The notes beneath the pieces were generated by a model, which did no database searches, was not told where the DNA came from, and saw nothing but the letters and a program-made list of their open reading frames with translations. A program made the translations under genes and the position numbers. A DNA stretch of 64,000 nucleotides from Actinopolyspora mzabensis (GTDB lineage Bacteria > Actinomycetota > Actinomycetes > Mycobacteriales > Pseudonocardiaceae): the NCBI RefSeq assembly GCF_900101095.1, contig NZ_FNFM01000001.1, forward strand, positions 1-64,000. The letters are read 5' to 3'. Positions 25,056 through 33,822 of this stretch are shown here, piece after piece (position 1 is the first letter of the stretch; the number at the start of each line of letters is the position of its first letter).

Positions 25056-25748
25056 GTGTCCACTGCCCCGGATAGCGGCCCCGAGCCGCTCAGGGGCAGT
25101 CCCGGGGTCGTCCCGGATGTTCAGTGGTGCTGCCTGTGCTGCCATGTCGGCATGGCTGGTCTGGGCGAGCGGTTGGCGGAGAGGGGATTCGCGCATCCGC
25201 GCGGCCTGTTCGGGAGGCTGGGCGGACGTCTGATGAGCCGTGGCAACGCCGCCACCGAACGAGAGGTGGTGGCTCTGGCCGAGCCGAACGGGCGGGACGA
25301 AGTGCTGGTCGTCGGGCCCGGTCCCGGGGTGGGGGTGCAGACCGCCGCGCGGTGCGCTCGACGGGTCGTCGGTGTCGACCCCTCGGACTTGATGCTCGAA
25401 GCGTGCCGCCTGCGTTGCGCCGATCAGGTTAAGCGGGGGCGGGTGCGGCTGGTCCGGGCGACTGCCGAGCGCACCGGGCAGCCGGACGGCTCGTTCGACG
25501 TGGTGCTCTCCGTCAACAACGTCCAGCTCTGGCCCGACCGGCACGAGGCACTGGTCGAACTCGCCCGCGTGCTGCGCCCAGGCGGCCGCCTGGTGCTCTC
25601 GGCGCACGAGCGGTGGCTCGCCGGGGGACTGCGCTCGTTGCACGAGAGCGTCGTGGTGACGGGATTCACCGACGTCAGTACCCGGACCTGGCAACCGCCG
25701 AGTCGTGGGACTCCACCGGCCGCGCAGCTGTGCGCGAGGCTCCCCTGA
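25056..25748 (+). CDS. Class I SAM-dependent methyltransferase
   Basis: 230 residues. Motif I is VLVVGPGPGVGVQTA, motif II VVGVDPSDLMLEACR, and post-motifs FDVVLSVNNVQLWPD and LRPGGRLVLSAHERWL are typical of ubiE-like methyltransferases. The N-terminus has an unusual WCCLCCHVGMAG cluster of four Cys. GTG at 25056 has GAGAGG upstream. Coupling to an ArsR gene invites an arsenite methyltransferase reading, but the ArsM Cys arrangement is not present, so the substrate is unknown. Confidence 0.85.
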   Translation: MSTAPDSGPEPLRGSPGVVPDVQWCCLCCHVGMAGLGERLAERGFAHPRGLFGRLGGRLMSRGNAATEREVVALAEPNGRDEVLVVGPGPGVGVQTAARCARRVVGVDPSDLMLEACRLRCADQVKRGRVRLVRATAERTGQPDGSFDVVLSVNNVQLWPDRHEALVELARVLRPGGRLVLSAHERWLAGGLRSLHESVVVTGFTDVSTRTWQPPSRGTPPAAQLCARLP

Positions 25749-25808
25749 AGGGCGTCCTGGCGGCCCCCAACCTGACGCACGATGCTCCGGGGAAGCCGGC
25801 ACGACGGT

Positions 25809-26615
25809 TCAGGCCGGCTCGCCCGTCGCGCTGAGTTCGTTGCCGAGGTCGGTGGCCAGCCGCCGCATCAGCGGCACCACGTCGTTGACGGCGATCCGTT
25901 TCATCCGCGCCTCGGGGCCACTGATCGAGATCGCCGAAGCCGCGGGTGCGTCCGGGATGGCCACCGCGTAGCAGCGCACCCCGACCTCCTGCTCCCCGTC
26001 GTCGAGGGCGTAGCCGAGCTCGCGGATGCGGGCGAGCTCCTCGCGCATGCCGTTGACGCTGGTGATGGTCCGCTCGGTCTGCGGGTGCATTCCGGTGCGG
26101 TTGAGTACCTGGGTGACGCTCTCCTCGGGCATGGTGGCCATCACGGCCTTGCCCACGGCCGTGGCGTGCGCGTCCACGCGTCTGCCGACCTCGGTGAACA
26201 TCCGCATCGAGTGCTGCGAGGGGACCTGCGAGACGTAGACGATCTGCGCCCCGTCGAGCACCGCCATGTTCGAGGTCTCCCCGGTCGCCTCGGTCAGCTC
26301 GGCCAGGTAGGGCCGGGCCCAGGAACCCAGGGTGCGGCTGGCGGTCTCGCCGAGCCGGATCAGGCTCGGGCCCAGCGCGTAACGGCGGGACGGCTGTTGC
26401 CGGGCATAGCCCGTGCGGACGAGCGTGCGCATGATGCGGTGAATGGTCGGCAGCGGCAGCGCCGAAGCCTCCGCCAGGTCGCTGAGGGCGACTTCGCCTC
26501 CCGCGTCGGCCATCAGCTCCAGCAGCTCGAAGGTGCGTTCGACCGACTGAACGCCGCCCTGCGTGGGTTTGGCGCGATCGGATCCGTTCCCGCCCGCGTC
26601 CTGTCCAGCCGCCAT
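25809..26615 (-). CDS. IclR-family regulator, AllR-like
   Basis: 268 residues: HTH (about 35-85: LSDLAEASALPLPTIHRIMR) and an IclR effector domain (about 95-260: VGRRVDAHATAVGKAVMA; GVRCYAVAIPDAP). It is divergent from malate synthase and at the edge of a full allantoin-glyoxylate locus. In Streptomyces coelicolor an IclR protein, AllR, controls allantoinase, glyoxylate carboligase and malate synthase genes, with allantoin/glyoxylate derivatives as effectors; this gene is the obvious counterpart. GAAGAGGAAC precedes the ATG. Confidence 0.88.
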   Translation of the reverse strand: MAAGQDAGGNGSDRAKPTQGGVQSVERTFELLELMADAGGEVALSDLAEASALPLPTIHRIMRTLVRTGYARQQPSRRYALGPSLIRLGETASRTLGSWARPYLAELTEATGETSNMAVLDGAQIVYVSQVPSQHSMRMFTEVGRRVDAHATAVGKAVMATMPEESVTQVLNRTGMHPQTERTITSVNGMREELARIRELGYALDDGEQEVGVRCYAVAIPDAPAASAISISGPEARMKRIAVNDVVPLMRRLATDLGNELSATGEPA

Positions 26616-27079
26616 CCAGTGTTCCTCTTCCCGTGTGTCGCTCGACCCCGTCAGCGGTCGGTTTCCGTCTCCACCGTACGGCGATGGGCCAGTGTATCCG
26701 CCCGATCAGCCGGGAGCTCCCGATGTGGGCGAACTCGTCACTCCCGTGCGGAGCCGGCGAACGGGGCCCGTCACCTCTTCTTCGGGGTGGGCTCCCGCTC
26801 GGACGGCCCCGGCCCGAGCGGGGTGGGTGGTCCACTTCATCTTGCCTGTAACGGTATGCGGAAACTAACCTCCACGATGCAAAAAACATAACGGGCGTAC
26901 CGCGAGCCGGTGACGGGCTCGGTCGAGTCTTTCGGCTTTCGAACCCGTCCTTGTCGTTCCGACCGCCCGGCCGGACGAGCACGGCGGGTGGGTTCCGAAG
27001 GGGTGCGAGGGCGCCACCGGCGCGGCAAGCTGTGTCACCAGCCACCGTCTGTAACCCGGCATCAGAAAGAGGTGGACTC
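26616..27079. promoter_or_regulatory. Divergent region, AllR-like / malate synthase
   Basis: 464 bp between divergent genes. An AT-rich stretch at 26850-26892 (with GTAACGGTATGCGGAAAC and a run of six A) is the probable promoter area of aceB. The TCAACA-N3-TGTTGA operator found upstream of the uric-acid and allantoinase operons is not present here. Confidence 0.45.
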
Positions 27080-28681
27080 ATGTCCCGATCGACCCCGGCA
27101 CAGGGCGTTGAGGTCCTCGGCGCTCCCGTGGAGCGCGGCAACGAGATCCTCACCCCCGAGGCACTGGACTTCGTCGCCCGGCTGCAGCGCTCCTTCGGCG
27201 CGCGACGTGACGAGCTGCTCGCCCGCAGGCAGCAGCGCCGTGACGAGGCAGCCAGGACCGGCAAGCTGGACTTCCTGGCGGAGACCCGCCACATCCGCGA
27301 GTCCGACTGGCAGGTGGCCGAGGCCCCGCCCGCGCTGCGCGACCGCCGCGTCGAGATCACCGGCCCGACCGACCGCAAGATGGCCATCAACGCGCTCAAC
27401 TCCGGCGCCAAGGTCTGGCTGGCCGACCTGGAGGACGCCAACACGCCGCACTGGAGCAACGTCGTCTCCGGCCAGGTCAACCTCCACGACGCGATCCGCA
27501 AGCAGGTCGAGCTGCACTCCAACGGCAAGCAGTACAAGCTGCGCGACGACGTCGAGCACGCCGTCCCGCTGGTCCGTCCCCGCGGTTGGCACTTCGACGA
27601 GCGGCACATCCTCGTCGACGGTCAGCCGGTCGTGGGCGCGCTGGTGGACTTCGGGCTGTACTTCTTCCACAACGCGCAGGAGGGGCTGCGCCGCGGCACC
27701 GGGCCGTACTTCTACCTCCCCAAGATGGAGAGCCACCTCGAGGCCAGGCTGTGGAACGACGTCTTCGTGCAGGCCCAGCAGGAGCTCGGCGTGCCGCAGG
27801 GTTCGGTGCGCGCCACCGTGCTCATCGAGACGATCCCCGCCGCCTTCGAGATGGAGGAGATCCTCTACGAGCTGCGTGAACACAGCGCCGGCCTCAACGC
27901 CGGGCGCTGGGACTACCTGTTCAGCGTGATCAAGACGTTCCGCTCGGCCGGATCGGACTTCGTGCTGCCCGACCGCAACAGCGTGACCATGACCGCTCCC
28001 TTCATGCGCGCCTACACCGAACTGCTGGTGCGCACCTGCCACAAGCGCGGTGCCTTCGCGATCGGTGGCATGGCCGCGTTCATCCCGAACCGGCGTGACC
28101 CGGAGGTCACCGAGCGCGCGCTGGCCAAGATCCACGACGACAAGCGCCGCGAGGCCAACGACGGGTTCGACGGATCCTGGGTGGCCCACCCGGACACCGT
28201 GTCGGTGTGCAAGGAGGAGTTCGACGCGGTGCTGGGCGACAAGCCCAACCAGCTGGACCGCAAGCGCGAGGACGTCTCCGTCGCCGCGGCCGACCTGCTC
28301 AACACCGCCGAGACCGCCGGTGACAAGACCCTCGCGGGGCTGCGCTCGGCCGTGGACGTCGGGGTGCGCTACATCGTGTCCTGGCTCGGCGGCAACGGTG
28401 CGGCCGGTATCCACAACATGATGGAGGATGCCGCCACCGCCGAGATCTCGCGGTCGCAGATCTGGCAGTGGCTGCACAACGGCATCGTGCTCAACGACGG
28501 GCAGCAGGTCACCAAGGACCTGGTCCGCCAGGTGCTCGCCGACACCGAGAAGGAACTCCGCGCCGAGGAGGGCTTCCCGGTCGAGAACCTGGACCGGGCC
28601 GTGGAGCTGTTCGAGCGGGTCGCGGTGGCCGACGAGTTCGTCGACTTCCTGACGCTGCCCGCCTACGAGCAGATCGACTGA
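27080..28681 (+). CDS. aceB: Malate synthase A
   Basis: 533 residues; condenses glyoxylate with acetyl-CoA to malate. Recognisable blocks: WLADLEDANTPHWSNVV, GLYFFHNAQ, YFYLPKMESHLEARLWND, TVLIETIPAAFEMEEILYEL, DGSWVAHPDTVSVC and the C-terminal SRSQIWQWLHNG. The length matches the AceB (isoform A) group. ATG at 27080 has AAAGAGG 8 nt upstream. In this island it disposes of glyoxylate from allantoate, in parallel to the carboligase branch at 40-45 kb, and is expected to be under the divergent IclR regulator. Confidence 0.97.
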   Translation: MSRSTPAQGVEVLGAPVERGNEILTPEALDFVARLQRSFGARRDELLARRQQRRDEAARTGKLDFLAETRHIRESDWQVAEAPPALRDRRVEITGPTDRKMAINALNSGAKVWLADLEDANTPHWSNVVSGQVNLHDAIRKQVELHSNGKQYKLRDDVEHAVPLVRPRGWHFDERHILVDGQPVVGALVDFGLYFFHNAQEGLRRGTGPYFYLPKMESHLEARLWNDVFVQAQQELGVPQGSVRATVLIETIPAAFEMEEILYELREHSAGLNAGRWDYLFSVIKTFRSAGSDFVLPDRNSVTMTAPFMRAYTELLVRTCHKRGAFAIGGMAAFIPNRRDPEVTERALAKIHDDKRREANDGFDGSWVAHPDTVSVCKEEFDAVLGDKPNQLDRKREDVSVAAADLLNTAETAGDKTLAGLRSAVDVGVRYIVSWLGGNGAAGIHNMMEDAATAEISRSQIWQWLHNGIVLNDGQQVTKDLVRQVLADTEKELRAEEGFPVENLDRAVELFERVAVADEFVDFLTLPAYEQID

Positions 28682-28749
28682 TCGACCGCCACGGTGGCCG
28701 TCCGGAAGCGTTCGGGCGGCCACTGCGGGTGCCTGTTCGAGGCCGAACC

Positions 28750-28862
28750 GCCGCGGGTTCTCTCGTGGTGCTCTCGCGAGGACGGTTCCGACGTTGTGCA
28801 GAACCGCTATCCGATGTCGGGGCACCCGCAGCGAGAGCCCGCGAGAGGCTCCGCCAAGCAAC
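28750..28862 (-). repeat. Dispersed repeat element, family A (diverged)
   Basis: Shares CGCGGGTTCTC, CTCTCG(C/T)GAGGACGG, CCGACGTTGTG, CCGATGTCGGG, GCGAGAGCC and CTCCGCCAAGC in the same order as the 32855-32975 element. It lies between malate synthase and the DUF6986 aldolase gene. Confidence 0.6.
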
Positions 28863-28913
28863 CGCCCACGCGAACCGAGTCGCGGACGCTCCTAAAAATT
28901 CGGAGGAGGACAA

Positions 28914-30173
28914 GTGCCCAGTACTTCGTTGAACCGGGCCGATGTGGACGTTCGGCTGGCCCCGCTGGCCGATGTCGACGCGCGGATCGCCGCCAGGTTC
29001 CGCAGGACCGCGACCGCGCGCCAGCCGGTGCACACCTGCTACGTCCCGGCGGGCAGGGTGGACGCCGGTACCCTTCGGAACTGGGGAGACGAGGCGCTGG
29101 CGGCGCTCGACGAGCACGCCCCGAGCGCGGCGGACCTCGCCGGGGTCATCGACGTTTCCGAGCGCCGCGCCACCGAGGTACTGCCGCGAGTGCGGGCCAA
29201 GCTCCAGCGGTCCCCCGTGGAGGACCTCCGCATCGACTTCGAGGACGGCTACGGTGCGCCCGGCGACGAGGTGGAGGACGCCGACGCCGAGCGCACCGCC
29301 GGTGTGGTGGCCGAGTGGCTGCGGCAGGGCACGGCTCCCGACAACTTCGGGCTGCGCGTCAAGTCATTCGACGATCCCGAGCTGCGTGCCCGTTCGGTGC
29401 GCACGCTGGACGTCTTCCTCACCGAGCTGCTCGCCAGGCACGGTGAGCTGCCCGGAGGCTTCCTGCTGACCTTCCCCAAGGTCGTCGACGTGCGGCAGGT
29501 GGAGGCGTTCGTCGAGGTGTTGGAGCTGGTGGAGCGCACCCTGGGACTCGCCTCCGGTTCGCTGCGGTTCGAGATCCAGGTGGAAACCACCCAGTCCATC
29601 GTGGACACCGAGGGCAGGTTGGCGCTGCCGAGGTTCATCGGAGCGGGACGTGACCGGATCAGCGGGCTGCACTTCGGAACCTACGACTACACGGCGGGCT
29701 GCGGACTCACCGCCGCGCACCAGCACCTGGCGCACCGGGCCTGCGACTTCGCCAGACACGTGATGCAGGTGTCGGCGGCGGGGACCGGGATCTTCCTGTC
29801 CGACGGGTCGACCAACGTGCTGCCGGTGGGCGGGGCCGAACAGGTTCGGCACGGCTGGCGGACCCACTACGGGCTGGTGCGGCGTTCGTTGGAGCACGGC
29901 TTCTACCAGGGGTGGGACCTGCACCCGGCGCAGTTGGTCACGCGCTACGCGGCCGTGTTCGCCGAGTTCCGGGACTCCGCCGAGTCCGAGGCCGCTCGAC
30001 TGGCCGCCTACGTCTCCGCCACCGGCGGAGCGGTACTGGACGAGCCCGCCACCGCCAGGGCGCTTGCGGCGTCGTTCGTGCGGGCGCTGGACAACGGCGC
30101 CACCGACGCCGAGGAGGTCGCCCGGATGACCGGTGTTCCCGAGCCCGAGCTGCGCGAGCTCGGTCGGGTGTAG
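28914..30173 (+). CDS. DUF6986 aldolase/citrate-lyase-like protein
   Basis: 419 residues related to the HpcH/HpaI and CitE TIM-barrel families: metal- and CoA/oxoacid-binding segments DLRIDFEDGYG, FLLTFPKVVDVRQVEAF, RFEIQVETTQSIVD and GLHFGTYDYTAGCGL. Genes of this type sit next to malate synthase in several actinomycetes, but I know of no proven reaction; a C-C lyase acting on a glyoxylate- or malate-derived acid is likely. GTG at 28914 has GGAGGAGG 5 nt upstream. It is in the same direction as aceB but 232 bp away across a repeat element. Confidence 0.82.
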   Translation: MPSTSLNRADVDVRLAPLADVDARIAARFRRTATARQPVHTCYVPAGRVDAGTLRNWGDEALAALDEHAPSAADLAGVIDVSERRATEVLPRVRAKLQRSPVEDLRIDFEDGYGAPGDEVEDADAERTAGVVAEWLRQGTAPDNFGLRVKSFDDPELRARSVRTLDVFLTELLARHGELPGGFLLTFPKVVDVRQVEAFVEVLELVERTLGLASGSLRFEIQVETTQSIVDTEGRLALPRFIGAGRDRISGLHFGTYDYTAGCGLTAAHQHLAHRACDFARHVMQVSAAGTGIFLSDGSTNVLPVGGAEQVRHGWRTHYGLVRRSLEHGFYQGWDLHPAQLVTRYAAVFAEFRDSAESEAARLAAYVSATGGAVLDEPATARALAASFVRALDNGATDAEEVARMTGVPEPELRELGRV

Positions 30174-30209
30174 TTTTCTCCGGAAACGCCGCATCCGGGC
30201 GGGAGCGGC

Positions 30210-30225
30210 GATTCCGCGAGAAATC
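30210..30225 (+). repeat. 16-bp dispersed palindrome, copy 3
   Basis: GATTCCGCGAGAAATC, with one mismatch to the consensus, directly before the terminator hairpin between two convergent genes. Confidence 0.7.
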
Positions 30226-30228
30226 GAC

Positions 30229-30265
30229 GGCCCTTCCGGAGTTTTCGTGGTTCTCCGGAAGGGCC
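30229..30265. terminator. Bidirectional intrinsic terminator
   Basis: Perfect 13-bp arms GGCCCTTCCGGAG (30229-30241) and CTCCGGAAGGGCC (30253-30265) around an 11-nt loop, placed between the convergent aldolase and DJ-1-like genes. Confidence 0.8.
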
Positions 30266-30317
30266 GTCATCCTGCTGAGGGACTGCCGTCGAGAACGCCG
30301 TGCCGAGGGTTCGATGC

Positions 30318-30962
30318 TCAGGACCGCCCTTCCAGTAGGAATCGGCTGCGGTTCCGGAGTGCCTCGGTGATCTCGGTGGGCGCCTTGTCCGGGGAACCCG
30401 AGCCGTAGGGCGGTAGCGGGTCGTATTCGATGCCGAGCTGAATACGGCGCGCGGTGTCCTCGTCCGCCAGTTCCCCGGCGAGTCCCAGTCCCATGTCGAT
30501 ACCGGCGGAAACCCCGGCAGCGGTGACGTACTTGCCGTCACGGACCACACGCTCGCTGCTCGGGGTCACCCCCAGTGGAGACAGCTGTTCCAGAGCGAGC
30601 CAGTGCGAGGTGGCGGTGCGCCCGGCGAGAATCCCTGCCGCGGCGAGAATCAGCGATCCGGTGCACACCGAAGTCGTACGGGTGGTGTTCTCGTCGGCGG
30701 TGCGCAACCACTCGTGGACGGGGCCGTCGGACATGTGGTCCGTCTGCCCTGGGCCGCCCGGCACGACCACGATGTCCGGCCGGGACACTTCGTGAAGAGC
30801 GGCATCGGCGACCAGGCTGAGACTTCCCACCTCGTTGCGCACCGCTCCGCGGTCTTCGCCGACGAACACGACCTCGGTATCGGGCAGCCTGCTGAGAACT
30901 TCGTAGGGACCGACCGCGTCCAGCGCGGTGAACCGGTCGAACAGCAGGATGGCGATCCGCAT
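30318..30962 (-). CDS. DJ-1/PfpI family protein (isonitrile hydratase-like)
   Basis: 214-residue class I glutamine-amidotransferase-like protein. The nucleophile elbow is VCTGSLILAAAG with the reactive Cys, an acidic residue lies in the N-terminal FDRFTALDAVGPYEVL, and GIEYDPLPPYGSG is a pattern shared with isonitrile hydratases. AGGAGAAG precedes the ATG at 30962. It starts 7 bp after the stop of the GlxA-like gene, so the two form an operon. The substrate is unknown. Confidence 0.85.
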   Translation of the reverse strand: MRIAILLFDRFTALDAVGPYEVLSRLPDTEVVFVGEDRGAVRNEVGSLSLVADAALHEVSRPDIVVVPGGPGQTDHMSDGPVHEWLRTADENTTRTTSVCTGSLILAAAGILAGRTATSHWLALEQLSPLGVTPSSERVVRDGKYVTAAGVSAGIDMGLGLAGELADEDTARRIQLGIEYDPLPPYGSGSPDKAPTEITEALRNRSRFLLEGRS

Positions 30963-30969
30963 TCTTCTC

Positions 30970-31956
30970 CTAGACAAGGCTTGATTCACAGCGCAGGCGG
31001 TCGCGGTACTCCGAAGGACTGACACCGAGATCCCGCAGGAAGACGCGCCGCATCGTCTCCGTCGTGCCGAACCCGCAGTGCCGCGCGATCTCAGCGATTT
31101 CCGCGCCGGTGTCCCCGAGTGCGCGTCGCGCGGCGTCCAGCCGCACGCGGTCCACGTATCGTCCGGGTGGGATACCCACCTCGCTGCTGAACGAGCGCGC
31201 GAACTGGCGCGGCGAGAGGTTGGCCCGCCGTGCGAGTGCCGCTACCGAGAGGTCCGAAGCGGGGTGCTCGACGATCCACTGCTGCAGGTCCCGCAGCGGC
31301 TCGCGCCGCGCCGTCTGATTGGCGAGCGGTGCGCTGAACTGTGGTTGATTGCCGGGACGTCGTAGAAAGACCACCAAGTATCGTGCGATCAACAGAGCGG
31401 TATCGCGGTTCAGGTCCTCCTCGACCAGTGCCAGCGCGAGGTCGATACCCGTGGTTACTCCCGCCGAGGTGGCTACGCCGCCGTCCCGAACGAAGATCGG
31501 CTCCGCCACGACCTCGATATCCGGGAAACGGTTCGCCAGGGATTCGCAGTGGGCCCAGTGCGTGGTGGCTCTGCGTCCGGACAGCACGCCTGCCTCCGCG
31601 AGCAGGAAGGCTCCCGTGCAAACCGATACGATCCGTTCGATTCTCGGAGCTGCCCAACGGATCCAATCCACGAGTTCGGGACACGGTGTGCGGGTACCTA
31701 CGCCGCCCGGAACGAGCAGCAGGTCCGGTGCCGACACCTCGCGAAGATCCCGGTCGGGAGTGAGCAGCAGCCCGCTGGAGGTGCGGACCGGTCGAGCGTC
31801 GAGAGCGGCGGTGTGCACGACGTACTCCGGTTCGCCACCACCGGAGGTCTGCCGCTCGTTGGCACCGGCGAACACCTCCAGCGGCCCGGTGACGTCGAGA
31901 CTCTGTACTCCCTCGAAGAGAACCACGAGCACGTTGCGGGAGCGCATGGGAATCAT
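30970..31956 (-). CDS. GlxA-type AraC regulator (DJ-1 domain + AraC HTH)
   Basis: 328 residues: an N-terminal DJ-1/PfpI-like domain (about 8-185, VCTGAFLLAEAG elbow) and a C-terminal AraC double HTH (about 225-320: LSVAALARRANLSPRQFAR; IAEIARHCGFGTTETMRR). Such regulators often control a neighbouring DJ-1-type enzyme, here the gene 7 bp downstream. No strong ribosome site precedes ATG 31956 or the alternative at 31947. Confidence 0.9.
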   Translation of the reverse strand: MIPMRSRNVLVVLFEGVQSLDVTGPLEVFAGANERQTSGGGEPEYVVHTAALDARPVRTSSGLLLTPDRDLREVSAPDLLLVPGGVGTRTPCPELVDWIRWAAPRIERIVSVCTGAFLLAEAGVLSGRRATTHWAHCESLANRFPDIEVVAEPIFVRDGGVATSAGVTTGIDLALALVEEDLNRDTALLIARYLVVFLRRPGNQPQFSAPLANQTARREPLRDLQQWIVEHPASDLSVAALARRANLSPRQFARSFSSEVGIPPGRYVDRVRLDAARRALGDTGAEIAEIARHCGFGTTETMRRVFLRDLGVSPSEYRDRLRCESSLV

Positions 31957-32051
31957 GTTGGCCGTCGCGCGCGGGCGGCCACAATGTCGATTCTCCCAAC
32001 TTTTCTGCCACCACCGGACGGGAGCGGCCCGTTTTCACCGGGCGCGGCGTC

Positions 32052-32067
32052 GATTTCTCGCGAAATC
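32052..32067 (-). repeat. 16-bp dispersed palindrome, copy 4
   Basis: GATTTCTCGCGAAATC, i.e. the consensus in reverse orientation. It lies between the GlxA-like and DUF3995 genes, with GGCGCGGCG on its left side. Confidence 0.75.
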
Positions 32068-32150
32068 GCGGGGCGGATGGTGCGACGGCGAAGCGGGAAG
32101 GCACCGTTCCGGCCGTGGATCGCTCGGCGCGGCCATCGGGACAACCGCCC

Positions 32151-32648
32151 TCAGAACATCCGTCGTCCGGTGCCCGAAGCCCGAGTATCGCGAGGATCGC
32201 CGGAGCGTAGCGCCGTGGCCAGCAGCAGCACTCCGCCGAGTACCCAGTAGGGGTCCCAGAGCAGCACGTAGTACCAGTACCAGTGGCTGACGCCGCCCTC
32301 GACCGGTACGACTCCGGCCAGCACCAGGCTGTTGCCCACCACTCCGAACAGGCCGTAGACCGCGCAGACCACCCCGGAGGTCCAGAGCACCAGCGCGAGC
32401 AGTCCGCGCACCGCCCGGCTTCGCCACTGCCGGGTGGCCAGCCAGGCGGCGAGGCCGATACCGGCCTTGAGCAGGGCCGCCCCGAGGTTCAGCAGCGTGA
32501 ACAGCGGCGTCGGATCGTCGGTTTCCAGCGGATGCGCGCCGGTGCGGCCGCCGAACGCCCAGAACACGCTCAGCGCGGCGAACAGCAGCGCCCACACGAC
32601 GCTCGCGTAGTGCGGCAGGTACCGGCCGTGCCGTTCGGTGCGGGTCAC
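32151..32648 (-). CDS. DUF3995 integral membrane protein
   Basis: 165 residues with four membrane helices (VVWALLFAALSVFWAFGG; TLLNLGAALLKAGIGLAAWL; GLLALVLWTSGVVCAVYGLF; YYVLLWDPYWVLGGVLLLAT), matching the small DUF3995 family of unknown function. GTG at 32648 (VTRTERHGRYLPHYAS) is preferred; GTG at 32657 is possible. No Shine-Dalgarno is visible, and a TAGTGT hexamer just upstream would fit a leaderless transcript. Confidence 0.78.
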   Translation of the reverse strand: MTRTERHGRYLPHYASVVWALLFAALSVFWAFGGRTGAHPLETDDPTPLFTLLNLGAALLKAGIGLAAWLATRQWRSRAVRGLLALVLWTSGVVCAVYGLFGVVGNSLVLAGVVPVEGGVSHWYWYYVLLWDPYWVLGGVLLLATALRSGDPRDTRASGTGRRMF

Positions 32649-32680
32649 GTCACGCACACTATCGGTGTGCGGCCGAACCG

Positions 32681-32720
32681 ACGACCGTGCCGTACCGGTT
32701 GCCCGGTACGGCACGGTCGT
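32681..32720. terminator. 18-bp perfect hairpin
   Basis: Arms 32681-32698 and 32703-32720 are perfectly complementary around a TTGC loop (ACGACCGTGCCGTACCGG and its complement). There is no T tract. It may terminate leftward transcripts from the peptidase gene before the DUF3995 promoter. Confidence 0.7.
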
Positions 32721-32854
32721 GTCGAAGCGTTTCGCACGGCTCGTTGTGGTTTGCAGCCGTGCCGACGATCGAAGCGGTACCTGCTGCGCGGCAGAGCCGA
32801 AAAACCCGACCCGAGTAGTCGGCCCCGCGGAAAACCACTTACGCAGCCCGACCA

Positions 32855-32975
32855 CCCGCGGGTTCTCCCGCGTCGCGCTCTCGTGAGGACGGCCCGACGT
32901 TGTGTAGGTCGCTACCCGATGTCGGGCCCCCGGAGCGAGAGCCGGCGGGAGGTTCCGCCAAGCGAGCATCCCGGC
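32855..32975 (-). repeat. Dispersed repeat element, family A
   Basis: Inverse copy of the 5140-5262 element, including GTGTAGGTCGCTACCCGATG and GGAGGTTCCGCCAAGCGAG. It lies downstream of the peptidase gene at 32997. Confidence 0.7.
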
Positions 32976-32996
32976 ACTCCGGCCGGAAAATTTCGA

Positions 32997-33740
32997 TCAG
33001 AAGCAGTTCGGGGCGTTCCAGTACCTGCCGGAGCGGGTGTCGAGGTGGGTGTGGTCGTTGTGCCCGGCAGCGCCGGGTCCGATGATGCCGTTGAAGCCGG
33101 AACTCCTGGCCGCGCGGGCGAGGTCGCACAGCGAGTGAGCACCGGTCAGGTCCGCCGCCAGGCCGTAGGTGTGCTTGCTGTTCGGGGCGCCGCCCACGGC
33201 GTCGTTGTGCGAGACGCTGCGGAACCCGGAGCTGACGTAGAGCGGGCTGTCGCCCATCTTGTGCCGCATCGCCTCCAGCTTCCACATGTTGCGCAGCACG
33301 TTGCTGCGCACGTTCGAGGTGCTGGTGTTTCCGCCGGAGAAGCCGCTGCCGTCACCGGAGGTGAACTCGGAGTACGCGAAGTGCGCCGGGGTGCAGTCGG
33401 CGTCCTGCAGCGAGTAGATCTGGCTGTAGGTCTCCGGCCCGGCGACTCCGTCCACGGTCAGCCCGTAGCCGCTCTGGAACCGCTCCACCGCGTTGGCGGT
33501 CTCCGGGCCGTAGACACCGTCGATGTTGACCGGGTCGCCGTAGGCAGCCCAGCCCGCCACGCGAACCTGCAACCTGCGGACATCGCTGCCGCTGTCACCC
33601 TGGGACAGCGTCTCTCCCCAGGTGTAGCAGGAGTCCGCGGCGGCGGGCGCCGGGTCGAGCACGCTCGTCCCGCCCAACAGGCCCAGGCTCAGCGTGAACG
33701 CGCCGAGAAGACCCAGCATCGAACGACCTGTTCGTTTCAT
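32997..33740 (-). CDS. Secreted zinc D-Ala-D-Ala carboxypeptidase (M15) with PG-binding domain
   Basis: 247 residues: a Sec signal peptide (about 1-35, ending AAADS), a peptidoglycan_binding_1 domain (about 42-108: LSQGDSGSDVRRLQVRVAG ... DGVYGPETANAVERFQ) and a peptidase M15-type catalytic domain with the zinc ligands in SKHTYGLAADLTG (His, Asp) and HNDHTHLD (His). It resembles the Streptomyces albus G enzyme and should trim peptidoglycan stems. GGGAGGTAGG precedes the ATG. It lies 83 bp downstream of an amidase gene in the same direction. Confidence 0.92.
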   Translation of the reverse strand: MKRTGRSMLGLLGAFTLSLGLLGGTSVLDPAPAAADSCYTWGETLSQGDSGSDVRRLQVRVAGWAAYGDPVNIDGVYGPETANAVERFQSGYGLTVDGVAGPETYSQIYSLQDADCTPAHFAYSEFTSGDGSGFSGGNTSTSNVRSNVLRNMWKLEAMRHKMGDSPLYVSSGFRSVSHNDAVGGAPNSKHTYGLAADLTGAHSLCDLARAARSSGFNGIIGPGAAGHNDHTHLDTRSGRYWNAPNCF

Positions 33741-33822
33741 TTCCTACCTCCCTCGTAGGGGTTCGGACGGCGCGCTCTGGTGGTGCGCACCGCCGTAACG
33801 GAAAACCGGTGTGCTCGAAGGA

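Noticed and set aside
25056-25748. Arsenite methyltransferase (ArsM)
   Set aside because: The conserved ArsM cysteine pattern is absent; only the ArsR neighbour suggests it.
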